A DNA stretch of 47,500 bases from Prorocentrum cordatum (GCA_963575745.1 CAUYUJ010014624.1:64485-111984), one strand, 5' to 3'; positions 9,220 to 20,934 are shown, counted from the first letter of the stretch. The notes: a model not told the origin generated them from the sequence alone. Made by a program: numbers and translations.

Positions 9220-9432
9220 ACTCTTCCACGCCTCAACGTGCACCTGGCATTTTTACACGCCTCAATGTGCAGACACGGTGGCGGATCTTCAGCAGGACCC
9301 TGGGATGACGAAGGCGGGCTGCGATGACCTTAATGAGCTGTGCGCAAAGGTGGGGGGGACCTGCCCGGACCCCGTTCCCCCATGGGGGGACCGGGGCCCC
9401 CGGCGGCTTCCAGACGCCGCCAAAATGAAATG
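9220..9432. other. short unique stretch with motif W half-site
   Basis: Non-repetitive DNA between two low-complexity tracts. It includes 'acacggtggcggatcttc' at 9273-9290, the half-site of dispersed motif W, and a 27-base near-duplicate 'cac(t)tggca(c/t)tnttccacgcctcaa(c/t)gtgca' at 9212-9240 and 9242-9270. I see no gene. Confidence 0.4.
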
Positions 9433-9651
9433 CTTTTTTTTTACTTTTCCGTTTTTTTTTTTTTTCTTTTTGTTTTTTGTTTTTTTTTTTTTTTTTGTTT
9501 TGTTTTCTTGTTTTTTTTTTTTTTTTATTATTTTTTTTTTTTTTTTCTTTTGCTTTTTTTTTCTTTTTTTTTTTTTTTTTGTTTTTTTTCTTTGTTCTTT
9601 TTTTTTTGTTTTTTTTTTTTTTTTTTTTTTTTTCTTTTTTATTTTTTTTTT

Positions 9652-9683
<32 letters not shown>

Positions 9684-9723
9684 TTTTCTTTTTTTTTGTT
9701 TTTTTTTTTTTATTTTTTTTTTT

Positions 9724-9766
<43 letters not shown>

Positions 9767-9882
9767 GTTTTTTTTTTTTTTTTTTCTTTCTTTTTTTATT
9801 TTCTTTTTTTTTTTTTTTTTATATGTTTTTTTTTTTTTTTTTTTTTTCTTTTTTCTTTATTTTTTTTTTTTTTTTTTTTTTT
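9433..9882 (-). repeat. 450-bp T-rich tract (possible expanded A-tail)
   Basis: Almost pure T broken by single C, G and A. It abuts the end of family F copy 2, which is in minus orientation, so in the element's own sense this is a 3' A-rich tail. That arrangement is typical of retroposons. Other family F copies lack such a tail, so chance juxtaposition with a microsatellite is possible. Confidence 0.75.
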
Positions 9883-9884
9883 CC

Positions 9885-10402
9885 GGACTGCCTCGAGACA
9901 GCCCCAGAAGGCCCCCAAGATCGTTCACGAGAGCCCCGAGACGCCCAAAGATCGCTCCAAGATGCCCAAGATGGCCCCAAGACAGCCCAAGAGGCCTCCT
10001 AGACGCGCCAAGAGGCTTCCAAGAGGCGCTCCAAGAGTGCCCCAGGAGGCTAAATTCATTGTTTTTTAAAAGGTTTTTGAAAGTTCTTTGGATTCTCGCC
10101 TTTTCGGCAACTGGGCGCCCCAAGACGGCCCGAGAGGCCCCCAAGATCGCCCCAAGAGAGCCCGAGACGCCACCGAGACGGCCCCAAGACGGCCCAAGAG
10201 GCCCCCAAGACAGCCCAAGAGGCCCCCAAGACGGCTCCAAGAAGCGGCGCGGACGGGGGATCCCCGCGGATTTTTCGGGCTCTCAGCCCCAAGAGGCCTC
10301 CAAGAGGCCCCAAGAGGCCCCCAGGAGGCCCCCAAGAGGCCCCCGAGAGGCCCCCGGAGCCCCCGAGAGGCTCCCGAGAGGCTTCCAAGACGCCCCCGGA
10401 TA
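9885..10402 (-). repeat. dispersed repeat family F, copy 2 (reversed)
   Basis: The reverse complement of the family. Landmark A reads (minus) ggggctgagagcccgaaaa near 10272-10305. Landmark B spans 10044-10118 with its AT-rich core (cattgttttttaaaaggttt). The segment past B at 9915-9985 aligns with 22160-22220 in copy 3 ('ggccatctt...cttggagcgatctt'). The element ends exactly where the satellite at 10403 begins. Confidence 0.75.
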
Positions 10403-13400
10403 TCTTGGGCAGGGGAATTTGTTGTTGTGGTTCTGCGTGGGTATATGGGGAAGGGGGAATCTGTTCGCGCTGTGTTTCGAGGGTATCTTGGGGGAGGGGA
10501 ATTTGTTGTAGCGTGCGTCGTGGCGATATACGAAAGTCCGGTTGTGGGAATTTGTTTTTGTGGTGCTGCGCGGGTATTTTGGGCAGGGGGATGTTGGCGG
10601 CGCCGTGTTCCGCTGTTCTTGTGGGAGTGGGGACTTCGTTGTAGCGTGTGTTGTAGTTATACAAGAAAGTCAGGTTGGGGGAATCCATTTGTATGGTGCT
10701 GCGTGGATATCTTGGGGAGCGGGAGTATGTTCGCGCGGTGTTTCGTGGATGCCCAGGGAGAGGGGAACTTTTTGTGGCGTGCTTTGTAGTGATATGGGAA
10801 TCTGGTTGGGGGAATCTGTTTGTGTGGTGCTGCGTGGACATCATGTGGAGTGGGTTTTTTTCGTGTGGGTTTGGGTGGGTATTTTGGGAGAGGAGAAGTT
10901 GTTGTAGCGTGCGTTGTAGTGATATACGGAAGTCTGGCTCGGGGGAATCTGTTGTTGTGGTTTCTGCGTGGATATTTGGGGAAGGGGGAATCTGTTCGCG
11001 CTGTGGTCCGAGGGTATCTAGGGGGACGGGAACTTGTTCTAGCGTGCGTCGTTGTGATATAAGAAACTCCGGTTGGAGGAATTTGTTTGTGTGGTGCCGC
11101 GCGGATATCTTGGGTAGGGGGAAGCTGGTGGCGCGGTGTTCCGTTGTTCTTTTGGGAGTGGGGGGTTTGTTGTATCATGTTTTGTAGTTATATAAGAAAG
11201 TCAGGTTGGGGGAATATGTTTGTATGGTGCTGCGTAGATATCTTGGGAAGGGGGAATTTCTTCGCGCGGTGTTTCGTGGATGCCCAGGAAGAGGGGAACT
11301 TGGTGTAGCGTGTTTTGTAGTGATATGGGAATCTGGTTGGGGGAATCTGTTTGTGTGGTGTTGCGTGGACATCATGTGGAGCGTGCTTTTTTCGTGTGGA
11401 TTTGGGTGGGTATCGTGGGAGAGGAGAAGTTGTTGTAGCGTGCGTTGTAGTGATATACGGAAGTCCGGTTGGGGGATGTTGTTGTGGTCCTGCGTGGATA
11501 TATGGGGAAGGGGGAATCTGTTCACGCTGTGTTTCCTCGGTATCTTGGGGGAGGGGAGCTGGTTGTAGCGTTGTAGCGTGCGTCGCGGTGATATCCGAAA
11601 GTCCGTTTGGGGGAATTTGTTTGTGTGGCGCTGCACGGATATCTTGGGCACGGGGAAGCTGGTGGCGCGGTGTTCCGTTTGTTTTTTGTTGGAGAGGGGA
11701 ATTTGTTGTAGCGTGTTTTGTAGTTATACAAGACAGTCTGGTAGGGGGAATATGTTTGTATGGTGCTGCGTGAATATCGTGGGAAGGGGGAATCTGTTCG
11801 TGATGTCATTCGTGGATGCCCAGGGAGAAGGGAACTTTGTGTAGCGTGCTTTGTAGTGATATGGGAATCTGGTTGGGGGAATCTGTTTGTGTGGTGTTGC
11901 GTGGACATCATGTGGAGCGTTTTTTTCCCCGTGGGTTTGGGTGGGTATTCGGGGAGAGGGGAAGTTGTTGTAGCGTGCGTTGTAGTGATATACGGAAGTC
12001 CGGTTGGGGGAATCTGTTGATTTGGTTCGCGTGGATATACGGGGAAGGGGGAATCGGTTCAAGGTGTTTTCGACGGTATCTAGGGGGAGGGGAAGTTGTT
12101 GTAGCGTGCAGCGTGGTGATATACGAAGGTCCGGTTGGGGGAATTTGTTTGTTTTGTGCTGCGGGATATCTTGGGCAGGGGGAAGTTGGTGGTGCGGTGT
12201 TCCGTTGTTCATTTGGGAATGGGGAATTTGTTGTAGCGCGTTTTGTAGTTATATAAGGAAGTCTGGTTGGGTGAATCTGTTTGTATGGGGCTGCGTGGGT
12301 ATCCTGGCGAGGGGGAGTCTGTTCGCGCGGTGTGTCGTGGATGCCCAGGGAGAGGGGAACTTTGTGTAGCGTGCTTTGTAGTGATATGGGAATCTGGTTG
12401 GGGGAATCTGTTTGTGTGGTGTTGCGTGGACATCATTTGGAGCGTTTTTTTTCGTGTGGGTTTGGGTTGGTATCCTGGGAGAGGGGAAGTTGTTGCAGCG
12501 TGCGTTGTAGTGACATACGGAAGTCCGGTTGGGGGTTGTTGTGGTTCTGCGTGGGTATATGGGGAAGGGGGAATCTGTTCGCGCTGTGTTTCGAGGGTAT
12601 CTTGGGGGAGGGGAATTTGTTGTAGCGTGCGTCGTGGCGATATACGAAAGTCTGGTTGTGGGAATTTGTGTGTGTGGTGCTGCGCGGGTATCTTCGGCAG
12701 GGGGATGTTGGCGGCGCCGTGTTCCGCTGTTCTTGAGGGAGTGGGGAATTCGTTGTAGCGTGTGTTGTAGTTATATAAGAAAGTCTGGTTGGGGGAATAT
12801 GTTTGTATGGTGCTGCGTGGATATTTGGGCGAGGGGGAGTCTGTTCGCGCGGTGTGTCGTGGATGCCCAGGGAGAGGGGAACTTTGTGTAGCGTGCTGTG
12901 TAGTGATATGGGAATTTGGTTGGGAGAATATGTTTGTGTGGTGCTGCGTGGACATCATGTGGAGTGTTTTTTTTTTTTTTCGTGTGGGTTTGGGTCGGGA
13001 ATCCTGGGAGAGGAGAAGTTGTTGTAGCGTGCGTTGTAGTGATATACGGAAGTCTAGCTCGGGGGAATCTGTTGTTGTGGTTCTGCGTGGATATTTGGGG
13101 AAGGGGGGATCTGTTCGCGCTGTGGTCCGAGGGTATCTAGGGGGAGGGGAACTTGTTGTAGCGTGCGTCGTTGTGGTATAAGAAAGTCCGGTTGGAGGGA
13201 TTTGTTTGTGCGGTGCCGCGCGGATATCTTGGGTAGGGGGAAGCTGGTGGCGCGGTGTTCCGTTGTTCTTTTGGGAGTGGGGAATTCGTTGTAGCGTGTG
13301 CTGTAGTTATATAAGAAAGTCAGGTTGGGGGAATATGTTTGTATGGTGCTGCGTAGATATCTTGGGAAAGGGGAATTTCTTCGCGCGGTGTTTCGTGGAT

Positions 13401-15950
13401 GCCCAGGAAGAGGGGAACTTTGTGTAGCGTGCTTTGTATTGATATGGGGATCTGGTTTGGGGAATATTTCTGTGTGGTGTGGCGTGGACATCAAGCTGAG
13501 CGTGCTTTTTTCGTGTGGATTTGGGTGGGTATCCTGGGAGAGGAGAAGTTGTTGTAGCGTGCGTTGTAGTGATATACGGAAGTCTGGTTGGGGGTATATG
13601 TGGTTGTGGTCCTGCGTGGGTATATGGGGAAAGGGAAATCAGTTCGCGCGGTGTTTCCTTTGTATTTTGGGGGAGGGGAGCTTGTTGTAGCGTTGTAGCG
13701 TGCGTCGCGGTGATATCCGAAAGTCCGGTTGGGGGAATTTGCTTGTGTGGCGCTGCAGGGATATCTTGGGCAGGGGGAAGCTGGTGGCGCGGTGTTCCGT
13801 TTTTTTTTGTTGGGGAGGGGAATTTGTTGTAGCGTGTTTTGTAGTTATGTAAGAAAGTCAGGTTGGGGGAATATGTTTGTATGGTGCTGCGTGGATATCC
13901 TGGGAAGGGGGAATTTGTTCGCGCGGTGTTTCGTGGATGCCCAGGGAGAGGGGAACTTTTTGTGGCGTGCTTTGTAGTGAGATGGGAATCTGGTTGGGGG
14001 AATCTGTCTGTGTGGTGTTGCGTGGACATCATGTGGAACGTTTGTTTTCGTGTGGGTTTGGGTGGGTATCCTCGGAGAGGGGAAATTGTTGTAGCGTGCG
14101 TTGTAGCGATATACGGAAGTCCGGTTGGGGGACCCGTCGTTGTGGTCCTGCGTGGATACATGGGGAAGGGGGAATCTGTTCGCGCTGTGTTTCGAGGGTA
14201 TCTTGGGGGAGGTGAACTTGTTGTAGCGTGCATCGTGGTGATATACGAAAGTCCGGTTGGGGGAATTTGTTTGTTTGGTGCTGCGCGGATATCTTGGGCA
14301 GGGGGAAGCTGGTGGCGCGGTGTTCCGTTGTTCATGTGGGAGTGGGGAATTTGTTGTAGCGTGTTTTGTAGTTATATACGAAAGTCTGGTTGGGGGAATC
14401 TGTTTGTATGGTGCTGCGTGGATATGCTTGGGAGGGGGAGTCTGTTCGCGCGGTGTGTCGTGGATGCCCAGGGAGAGGGGAACTTTGTGTAGCGTGCTTA
14501 GTAGTTATATGGGAATCTGGTTTGGGGAATATGTTTGTGTGGTGTTGCGTGGACATCATGTGGAGCGTTTTTTTTTTTTTTTCCGTGTGGGTTTGGGTGG
14601 GTATGCTGGGAGAGGGTAAGTTGTTGTAGCGTGCGTTGTAGTGATATACGGAAGTCTGGTTGGGGGAATATGTTGTTGTGGTTCTGCGTGGATATATGGG
14701 GAAGGGATAATCTGTTCGCGCTGTGTTTCGAGGGTATCTTGGGGGAGGGGAATGTGTTGTAGCGTGCGTCGTGGCGATATACGAAAGTCCGGTTGTGGGA
14801 ATTTGTTTGTGTGGTGCTGCGCGGGTATCTTGGGCAGGGGGATGTTTGCGGCGCCGTGTTCCGCTGCTCTCGTGGGAGTGGGGAATTCGTTGTAGCGTGT
14901 GTTGTAGTTATATAAGAAAGTCTGGTTGGGGGAATCTGTGTGTATGGTGCTGCGTGGATATCCTGGGAAGGGGGAATCTGTTCGCGCGGTGTTTCGTAGA
15001 TGCCCAGGGAGAGGGGAACTTTGTGTAGCGTGCTTTGTAGTGGTATGGGAATCTGGTTGGGGGAATCTGTTTGTGTGGTGTTGCGTGGACATCATGTGGA
15101 GCGGGTTTGTTTCGTGTGGGTTCGCGTGGGTATTCTGGGTGATGAAAAGTTGTTGTAGCGTGCGTTGTTGTGATATACGGAAGTATGGTTCGGGGGAATC
15201 TGTTGTTGTGGTTCTGCGTGGATGTATGGGAAAGGGGGCATATTTTCGCGTTGTGTTTCGAGGGTATCTTGGGGGAGGGGAACTTGTTGTAGCGTGCGTC
15301 GTGGTGTTATAAGAAAGTCCAGTTGGGGGAATTTGTGTGTGGTGTTGCGCGGATATTTTGGGCCGGGGGACGCTGGTGGCGCGGTGTTCCGTTGTTCTTT
15401 TCGGAGTGGGGAATTTGTTTTAGCGTGGTTTGTACTTGTATAAGAAAGTCTCCTTGGGGAATAGGTTTTTTTATGGTGCTGCGTGGATATCCCGGGAAGG
15501 GGGTATTTGTTCGCGTGGTTTTCTCGAGGATGCCCAGGGAGAGGTGAACTTTGTGTAGCGTGTTTTTTAGTGACACGGGCTTCTGTTTGGGGGAATCTAT
15601 TTGAGTTGTGTTGCGTGGACATCATGTGGAGCGGGCTTTTTTCGGGTGTCTTTGGGTGGGTGTCCTGGAAGAGGGGAAGTTGTTGTAGCGTGCGTTGTGG
15701 TGATATACGGAAGTCTGATTGGGGGAATATGTTTGTTCGGTGCTGCGTGGACATTATGGGGTGCATTTTTGTCCGTGTGTTTTTTGGTGGGCTTCCTGGG
15801 AGTGGTGAATTTGTTGTAGCGATTTGGTTGCGTGGTGTTTCGTGAGTATCCTGGGAGAGGGCAATATGTTCTCGTGGTGTTTCGTGAGGATCCTGGGAGA
15901 GGGGAATTTGTTGTAGCGTGCAGTTGTTGGGTACACGAAATTGTAGTTGC
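10403..15950. repeat. satellite with ~530-bp higher-order repeat of four monomers
   Basis: The anchor 'gtggatgccca' recurs at 10746, 11276, 11812, 12337, 12859, 13395, 13933, 14460, 14996 (gtagatgccca) and 15526 (variant), a mean step of 531 bp and a range of 522-538. Each ~530-bp block holds four related ~130-bp monomers, recognised by 'ttgtagcgtg(t/c)nttgtagt(t/g)atat' followed by 'gaa(a/t)ctggttgggggaat'. Monomers at the same position in successive blocks are far more alike than neighbours within a block, as in a true higher-order satellite. The last block decays from ~15800. Open frames on both strands are period artefacts. Confidence 0.92.
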
Positions 15951-16400
15951 GTGGTAGTGATACACGAGAGTCCGGTCGGGAAAGGTCCGAGAGCGAATTG
16001 GTGGCTCCAGCCTGGCAGGTATGACGAAGGGGAAGTGTTTTCGCCAGGTCGCCGCGTTCCGCTTTCCGCTGTGAGTGTAGCGTCCAGATGCCACGCTCCG
16101 CAGGTCATGGGTCATAGCGTCGCGGAAAGTCATGCAAATCCTTTAAGCGTGAGCGATGATCGTTCGCAATCTTGGGGTTGACGAGGGGGAATTTGTTTTT
16201 CTGTCCTTTTAAGGAGACACACAAATTCCCCCCCCCCATCGGTTCACTTTGGCTGACATTATGTCGCCGCAGAAGGGAAGAGGGGAAGGGAGGCTGGGAT
16301 AGGACGAAGGAGAAAGTCCAGGAGGGTAGGGATACCGGGACGGGTGGAAGGAGACCGGGACGGGTGGAGGGGAAGGGAGGCTGATGGACCCCGGCAGGGG
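15951..16400. other. no gene seen
   Basis: Mixed-composition DNA between the satellite and a poly(T) insertion. It has a C8 run at ~16229 and a GGGAAGGGAGG-rich stretch at 16280-16400 in which 'gagaccgggacgggtgga' type text is duplicated. No supportable coding signal. Confidence 0.4.
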
Positions 16401-16453
16401 TGGGGATCGACTTTTTTTTCTTTTTTTTTTTTTTTGTTCTTTTTTTTTTGTTT

Positions 16454-16485
<32 letters not shown>

Positions 16486-16490
16486 TTTTT

Positions 16491-16543
<53 letters not shown>

Positions 16544-16614
16544 CTTTTTTTATTTTTTTTTTCTTTTTTTCTTTTTTTTTTTTCTTTTTCTTCATTTTTT
16601 TGGGGATCGACTTT
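16401..16614 (-). mobile_element. poly(T) insertion flanked by 14-bp target-site duplication
   Basis: TGGGGATCGACTTT occurs at 16401-16414 and again at 16601-16614, exactly 200 bp apart, with nothing but T-rich sequence between. In L1-type retrotransposition a severely 5'-truncated copy leaves an A-tail bounded by a target-site duplication. Here the tail would be on the minus strand and later expanded or mutated. Unequal slippage that duplicated a flank is the alternative. Confidence 0.6.
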
Positions 16615-17734
16615 CAACGGATTTCGTTGATTTTGACTAAGAAGGTTGACGTCCAGGTTTGACCTTCGAGCCTCGACGTTCGAGGTTCGCGGCTTTCTGG
16701 CCTTTTGGGGGCTCTCCTCGTCGTTGCAGCCTGGCGCAGGTCGAAAAACTGGTGCGTTCGGACCACGGGAGACCTCAGATCTGGAAAAGACTTCAAGAGC
16801 AGAGGGGAACGATGAGGTACTGAACATGACAGGTCCACGAAACATTGCCGTACCATCGGGAATTAGAGGCCGCCTTGAATTCTTGACGCTTCGCGTATCT
16901 CCACCAGCTCATCCAGGAACGATGGCCAGGAGAGCTGACGGGAGATCGTTGACTTGGGAGATCTCTGGTAGCGAACGTTGAATTGGGTGATCTCTGGTAG
17001 CGAAGGGTGCGGGTGTTGCTGCTGGTGCCCCTGCGTTTTATTTCAGGAGAAGCTCGTTAGGGCGCTGCCGGGCAAAAGGATTCTTCCCTTCCCCCGGATT
17101 GGCCAGAGGTTGCCGGGGGTGTCTCGCCGTCGTGTCCCGATGGTGTCGCGCGGTGCCTCCTCTGTCTTCGATCCTCGAAATTTGCGCCGAACATCGAGCA
17201 TATTGGAGACTGCAGCGGGGTGAAGAGCGAGAGAGCCAGGGAGATTCACATTGAGATGCATAGTGGCCTGCATGTTAACATGGATAGTGCGATGGATGGT
17301 GAGATAGATTCCGAGATCGGGCTTGAGGTACACCTGGATTTTTATTGTAATCTTACGTGCACTTGTAAGGCCAGTTCGAGCCAGAGGCGATCTTATAATA
17401 GGGTCGTCATTGGAGGGGGTCATGGGGTTGTCTTGGGGTTTTATTGCGGGCTTATCGGACGCTCGGGAGGGCCTCTTGAGACTACGTCTTCGAGGCAATT
17501 GGTCAGTAAGGGCGGGTCTCCGATGTCGCTCTCCCGTAGGAGCCCTCAAGACCTCCTCCTGGGGCCTTTCTGGAGGGCCTTTCGGTCCTCTGGCGATCGT
17601 GTTGAGAAGGCCTTCGGGCTGTGTTGGGGCAATTGTGGGGCCCTTTCGCGTCTTATTATAGGGGAAGCTTCTCCTATAGCACTTTGGGGTTCAAGGTGTT
17701 GCTGTGTAGTATCCGTGCACCTCAACCTGCACAA
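16615..17734. other. no gene seen; short repeats and a near-palindrome
   Basis: Text at 16644-16684 is related to the inverted repeat at 608-629. A stretch at 16884-16935 (gacgcttcgcgtatc...ccag) recurs at 26558-26605. From 17390 the DNA contains weak family-F-like 'gggcctcttgag' text. A 22-bp near-palindrome with two mismatches, centred on GAAGCTTC, spans 17657-17678, about 57 bases before the next start codon; a regulatory role is speculative. Confidence 0.4.
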
Positions 17735-18484
17735 ATGAACACGTCCCTCGACTTCGCCGGGGTGTTGGCTGGAATGATCGACGGGCAGGGGCGCGATGAC
17801 CAAGCTCTGCAAGCAGGCGTGGCTCTCCTCAAGCAGGTCCCGAAGAGCATGATGTTGGAGGCTGATGTGAAATGCCCTCAGGATGAAAGCTTGGATGCAT
17901 ACGAGGCCTGGCAGAGCGCCATCGACAAGATGCAGCGGTATTTGGAAGACTCCAACACCTTCACGCTGGTCCCGGAGACTCAGACTCCAGAGATCGTTGC
18001 CAGGTTGATCTTGCACGCGAAAGTTGCACCGGTATCTGATCGGCGTCGTTGTCGTGAGTGGGTGGAGGATAACATGCCAGCTACGTTGAAGGGAGGCTTG
18101 AAGAAGGCAATTCCTTTGCCATCCGGCCGTGAGGTGCGCATGACGTTCCTGGGCATCACGAACACCGCCTTCGACGCCGCTGCGACGCCGGCTCTGGAGG
18201 AGCTGGGCCGGGTCCAGAAGTTCTCGACGGCGGAGTCAGCAAACATCGTGAAGAACGACCGTGAACTGAGGAATTCGAAGGCGGCGGCGGCAGCAGCCGT
18301 GGGTGACGTTGGCGGGGCGAAGTCATTGCTTACCCGCGCTCTCGACATGGCGGGGGAGGGAGGCCGTGCGTCGAAGAAACGCCGCATGGCGCAGATGGTG
18401 GTGCGGACTTTGGATCTATCGCAGCGTGTGGCGGCGTCGGGCCTCCGCGAGGCTAAGGAGCAGCCGGACTCGGACACCGAGTGA
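17735..18484 (+). CDS. hypothetical basic protein, 249 aa
   Basis: The start is the ATG at 17735 (acaaatgaac). The frame is open further upstream, but composition changes there. The product is rich in charged helices, with no membrane segment or signal peptide. An Ala run (AAAAAA) at ~residue 195 precedes a basic 'SKKRRM' patch at ~225 that could be a nuclear localisation signal, and the tail is acidic (EQPDSDTE). I do not recognise a family. Codon use is even and third-position GC high, as in the OB-fold gene downstream, which shares the strand and begins 720 bp further on. Confidence 0.6.
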   Translation: MNTSLDFAGVLAGMIDGQGRDDQALQAGVALLKQVPKSMMLEADVKCPQDESLDAYEAWQSAIDKMQRYLEDSNTFTLVPETQTPEIVARLILHAKVAPVSDRRRCREWVEDNMPATLKGGLKKAIPLPSGREVRMTFLGITNTAFDAAATPALEELGRVQKFSTAESANIVKNDRELRNSKAAAAAAVGDVGGAKSLLTRALDMAGEGGRASKKRRMAQMVVRTLDLSQRVAASGLREAKEQPDSDTE

Positions 18485-18599
18485 GCAGTCTGAGCTCAGA
18501 AAGCAGAAGCCGACGCATTTTCGCAGCCTGGGGCAAGGGCGTCATTCGCAGCAGCCCTGGCGCACTCGTCCGCTTTGCGCGCGCGGGCGTCTGTAGCGT

Positions 18600-18985
18600 T
18601 GTCTTCTCTCTGTCGCAGCTAGCATGTCGCGGCTTGCGACCAAATCGATTGATCTCATGAGTCATGAGGCCCGCACGCGACCAATACGGCGCCTGTGCGA
18701 GAAAGGCCTCACTCTGTAACGTTAGGCATCGGTCTGCGCGGGGCGGCCCGCCCATCGCCCTCATTATATCCTTCTTCTTCCGCGTTGGGGCCCGCCCCCT
18801 CTTACATGAACCCTTACCACCCATCGCGCCCCTATCCTTCCGCCTGGAGCGCTTGCAGGAAAGCTCGGCCATGATAGTGACTCTGGGCGCATCGCGACTG
18901 CGCTCTGTCGAATAGACGGAGCTTGTTTCGAGGAGACCCGTCGTTCCCGACACTCACGGTGCGGGCGAAGGGGCCACAAACAAAT
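18600..18985 (+). repeat. direct repeat L, left copy
   Basis: It matches 20960-21345 in order and spacing blocks. Shared landmarks are 'cggcgcctgtgcgagaaa', 'ctgtaac(g/a)ttaggcatcg', 'ctcttacatga(a/g)cccttac', 'cctggagcgc(t/c)tgcagg', 'gctcggccatg' and 'agtgactctgggc'. The copies are diverged (I estimate 70-80 % over aligned parts) and the right copy has an extra internal duplication. They flank the OB-fold gene like long terminal repeats, or they are leader regions of a tandem gene array. Confidence 0.7.
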
Positions 18986-19207
18986 CGTTACTCTCTGAGG
19001 GAGCGCGTTGAGGAGCGTGAGGAGTTAACTGGAACAGGTTGGCCGTGTGCGGGGCAAGGGACTTCGGCCTGGGGGGTGGGCGATCAGGGAGGTCGCTCCC
19101 GCTTTCTCCGCTCGAGCGCCCTTCCCCTCTCCGCAGACATTTGGCTTGTGAGCTCGCGGTCCGTTTCCCGCGACCGCTGTCGACAGCGCTCCCTGCGCCG
19201 TCTCAGG

Positions 19208-20682
19208 ATGGCCGTGCCCCCGCAGATGGTTCGGCGCCAGCGCCCTCGCGTGGAGCCCGGGGTAGGCGCTCCAACGCGGGTGAGCGAGCAAGTGCCAGAA
19301 ACCACGGGGCCAGTGTCACCTACCCACATGGTCTCGGACCTCACCGCGACCTCCGTGCCGGACATGGTGCTGCGTCTGCTGAAGTTCTACACTCCCTGGA
19401 AGTCGGCGAAGGGCACCAAGGGCATCCGCAAGGTGAAGTGCATCGACGCCGACGGGAAGGAGATAGCGCTCAAGTCGTTCGACTCGAAGGCCGTTTCAGT
19501 GTTTTCCTGGGGACAAGAGGGCGACAACATTCTCGTCAACGGTTTGGAGGCGTCGAAGTGGGGCGACGAGATTGATCTGATCGTTCGGGCCGACTCGAAC
19601 ATCAAGCGGGTGCGGCCGGAGCACATGAACGGTTGCCGCGAGCCGGCGCAAGACACCTTCGTGGTGGACGCGCTGGGGGACGGGGCAGCAGACGGGGAGC
19701 TGGTGAACGTCTTCGGCAAGATCGTGTCGTGCACTCCTGTTGGGGCCACCGACCAGGAGAAGCCGCGGCGCCTGATGTCCATCGTGCTGGAGGACGATGC
19801 CGGGCGCGGCCGCATTCGGCTCTGGGACGAGGTGGCGGACTCTGCAACGAAGCTGGTGAAGGTCGGCAATCACTTCCTCGTGCGCGGGGTGAGGGGCAAG
19901 AACGGCGTGTACCACGGTTTCCCCGGCACCGCCATCGCGTGCGCCGCGCCGCCGGGGTGGGCACTGGACCCGGGCCTTCAAATCTTTTGGGGTAGGGGAG
20001 GCATCGATAGACGAGGTATGTTAGTGTCACCAGGGGGCTTGGATGGGTGTGGGGGGGGGGGGGGGGGGGGGGGGACTGGGGGCGGGGGCGTCGCTCTCTC
20101 CGCTAGGACAGCGCTGCGGCGATCCCAGGCGCCGAAGGGGGGTCAGGCGGCCAGAGCAGCAGGAGCGGCGGGCCGCACGAACCTGTGCCGGCGCCGCAGC
20201 AGCCCGCGGGGCCGGAGCTTCCGCCATCGGAGGTGCGCGCTGTGGCGGCAATCCGAGAGCAGATTGCCATTGTGCAGGGGCGCATTCCGCACACGCCCGT
20301 GGCCGAGCTCCCGACGCTCATCGGGACTCTGACGGCGTTGTACCAGGACTTGGAGAATGCGGGCAGCGCGCCGGCGATTCCAGGCGCGCCAGCCGCAGGC
20401 GCGGCGGCGGGGCTCCCTGCCGGAACACCCCCCTCCGGCCCAGCAGCCGTCGCAGCTGACAACGCGCGTGCTGAGGGGCGGGCGCCAGAGCCGCGCGGAG
20501 ACGAAGACGCGGGAGGTGATCGTTCCGCCGCGGTGGGAGGGCCGCCCGTCGACTCGGCGCCCAGTGCAGCGCCCGCGGAGGAACCGGCGTCCCCGGCTGA
20601 CGCATCGGAGGATCCAGGCGGGGTCGGCGGCCGCGTGTCCGGTGGCGGGGTCGAAGATGCAGTTCGCGCGGAGGACGAGTGA
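19208..20682 (+). CDS. RPA-like protein with two OB folds (one likely intron)
   Basis: Start ATG at 19208. Residues ~55-140 ('MVLRLLKFYTPWKSAKGTKG' through 'GDEIDLIVRADSNIKRV') and ~165-240 ('GELVNVFGKIVSC', 'RRLMSIVLEDDAGRGRIRLW', 'GNHFLVRGVRGKNGVYHGF') look like two consecutive OB folds of the replication protein A large-subunit kind. The second has the VxGxVxS / LxDxxGxIxxxxW pattern. The first frame leaves good sequence near 19990. A different frame is open from 20107 to 20682, with 'ELPPSEVRAVAAIREQIAIV' and an acidic Pro/Ala tail, so I infer an intron of roughly 19995-20130. That interval holds a ~24-base G run. Single-stranded nucleic-acid binding is expected. No zinc ribbon is visible. 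Confidence 0.6.
20051..20074. repeat. G-homopolymer (~24 G)
   Basis: An uninterrupted G run inside the presumed intron of the OB-fold gene. It lies between two different open frames, so a frameshifting slippage tract is the alternative to an intron. A TAG at 20104 blocks the downstream frame from reaching the run, which favours the intron. Confidence 0.8.
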
Positions 20683-20934
20683 AGCGCGTAAGCTTTCTGG
20701 GACAGGCGGGACAGAGAGGGAAGGTGAGTTGGTGCGATAGGGGAGGGGAGTATGGGGGCAGGGTTTGGGCGGGCTGCGTAGCGAGCACTTTCCTCTGGCT
20801 CCGCGCCCTATGTATGGGCGCTGCAGAAGAGGCGGCGACGAACGCGTTGCTCAGAAAACTCTCATGGGCAGCGCGTGTTGTTTTTTACCCGACGGGGAGA
20901 CCCCGTTGCGGGCGCCAGCAGGAGGAACTTTGAA

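Noticed and set aside
9433-9882. Poly-Phe open frames in the T tract
   Set aside because: Homopolymer translation only. The same applies to 16411-16600.
10403-15950. Many 70-340 codon open frames on both strands, repeating peptides such as HHTNRFPQPDSH (minus) and WGNLFVWCC (plus)
   Set aside because: They follow the satellite period on both strands and in several phases, with no constant start or end. They are artefacts of stop-poor repeat units.
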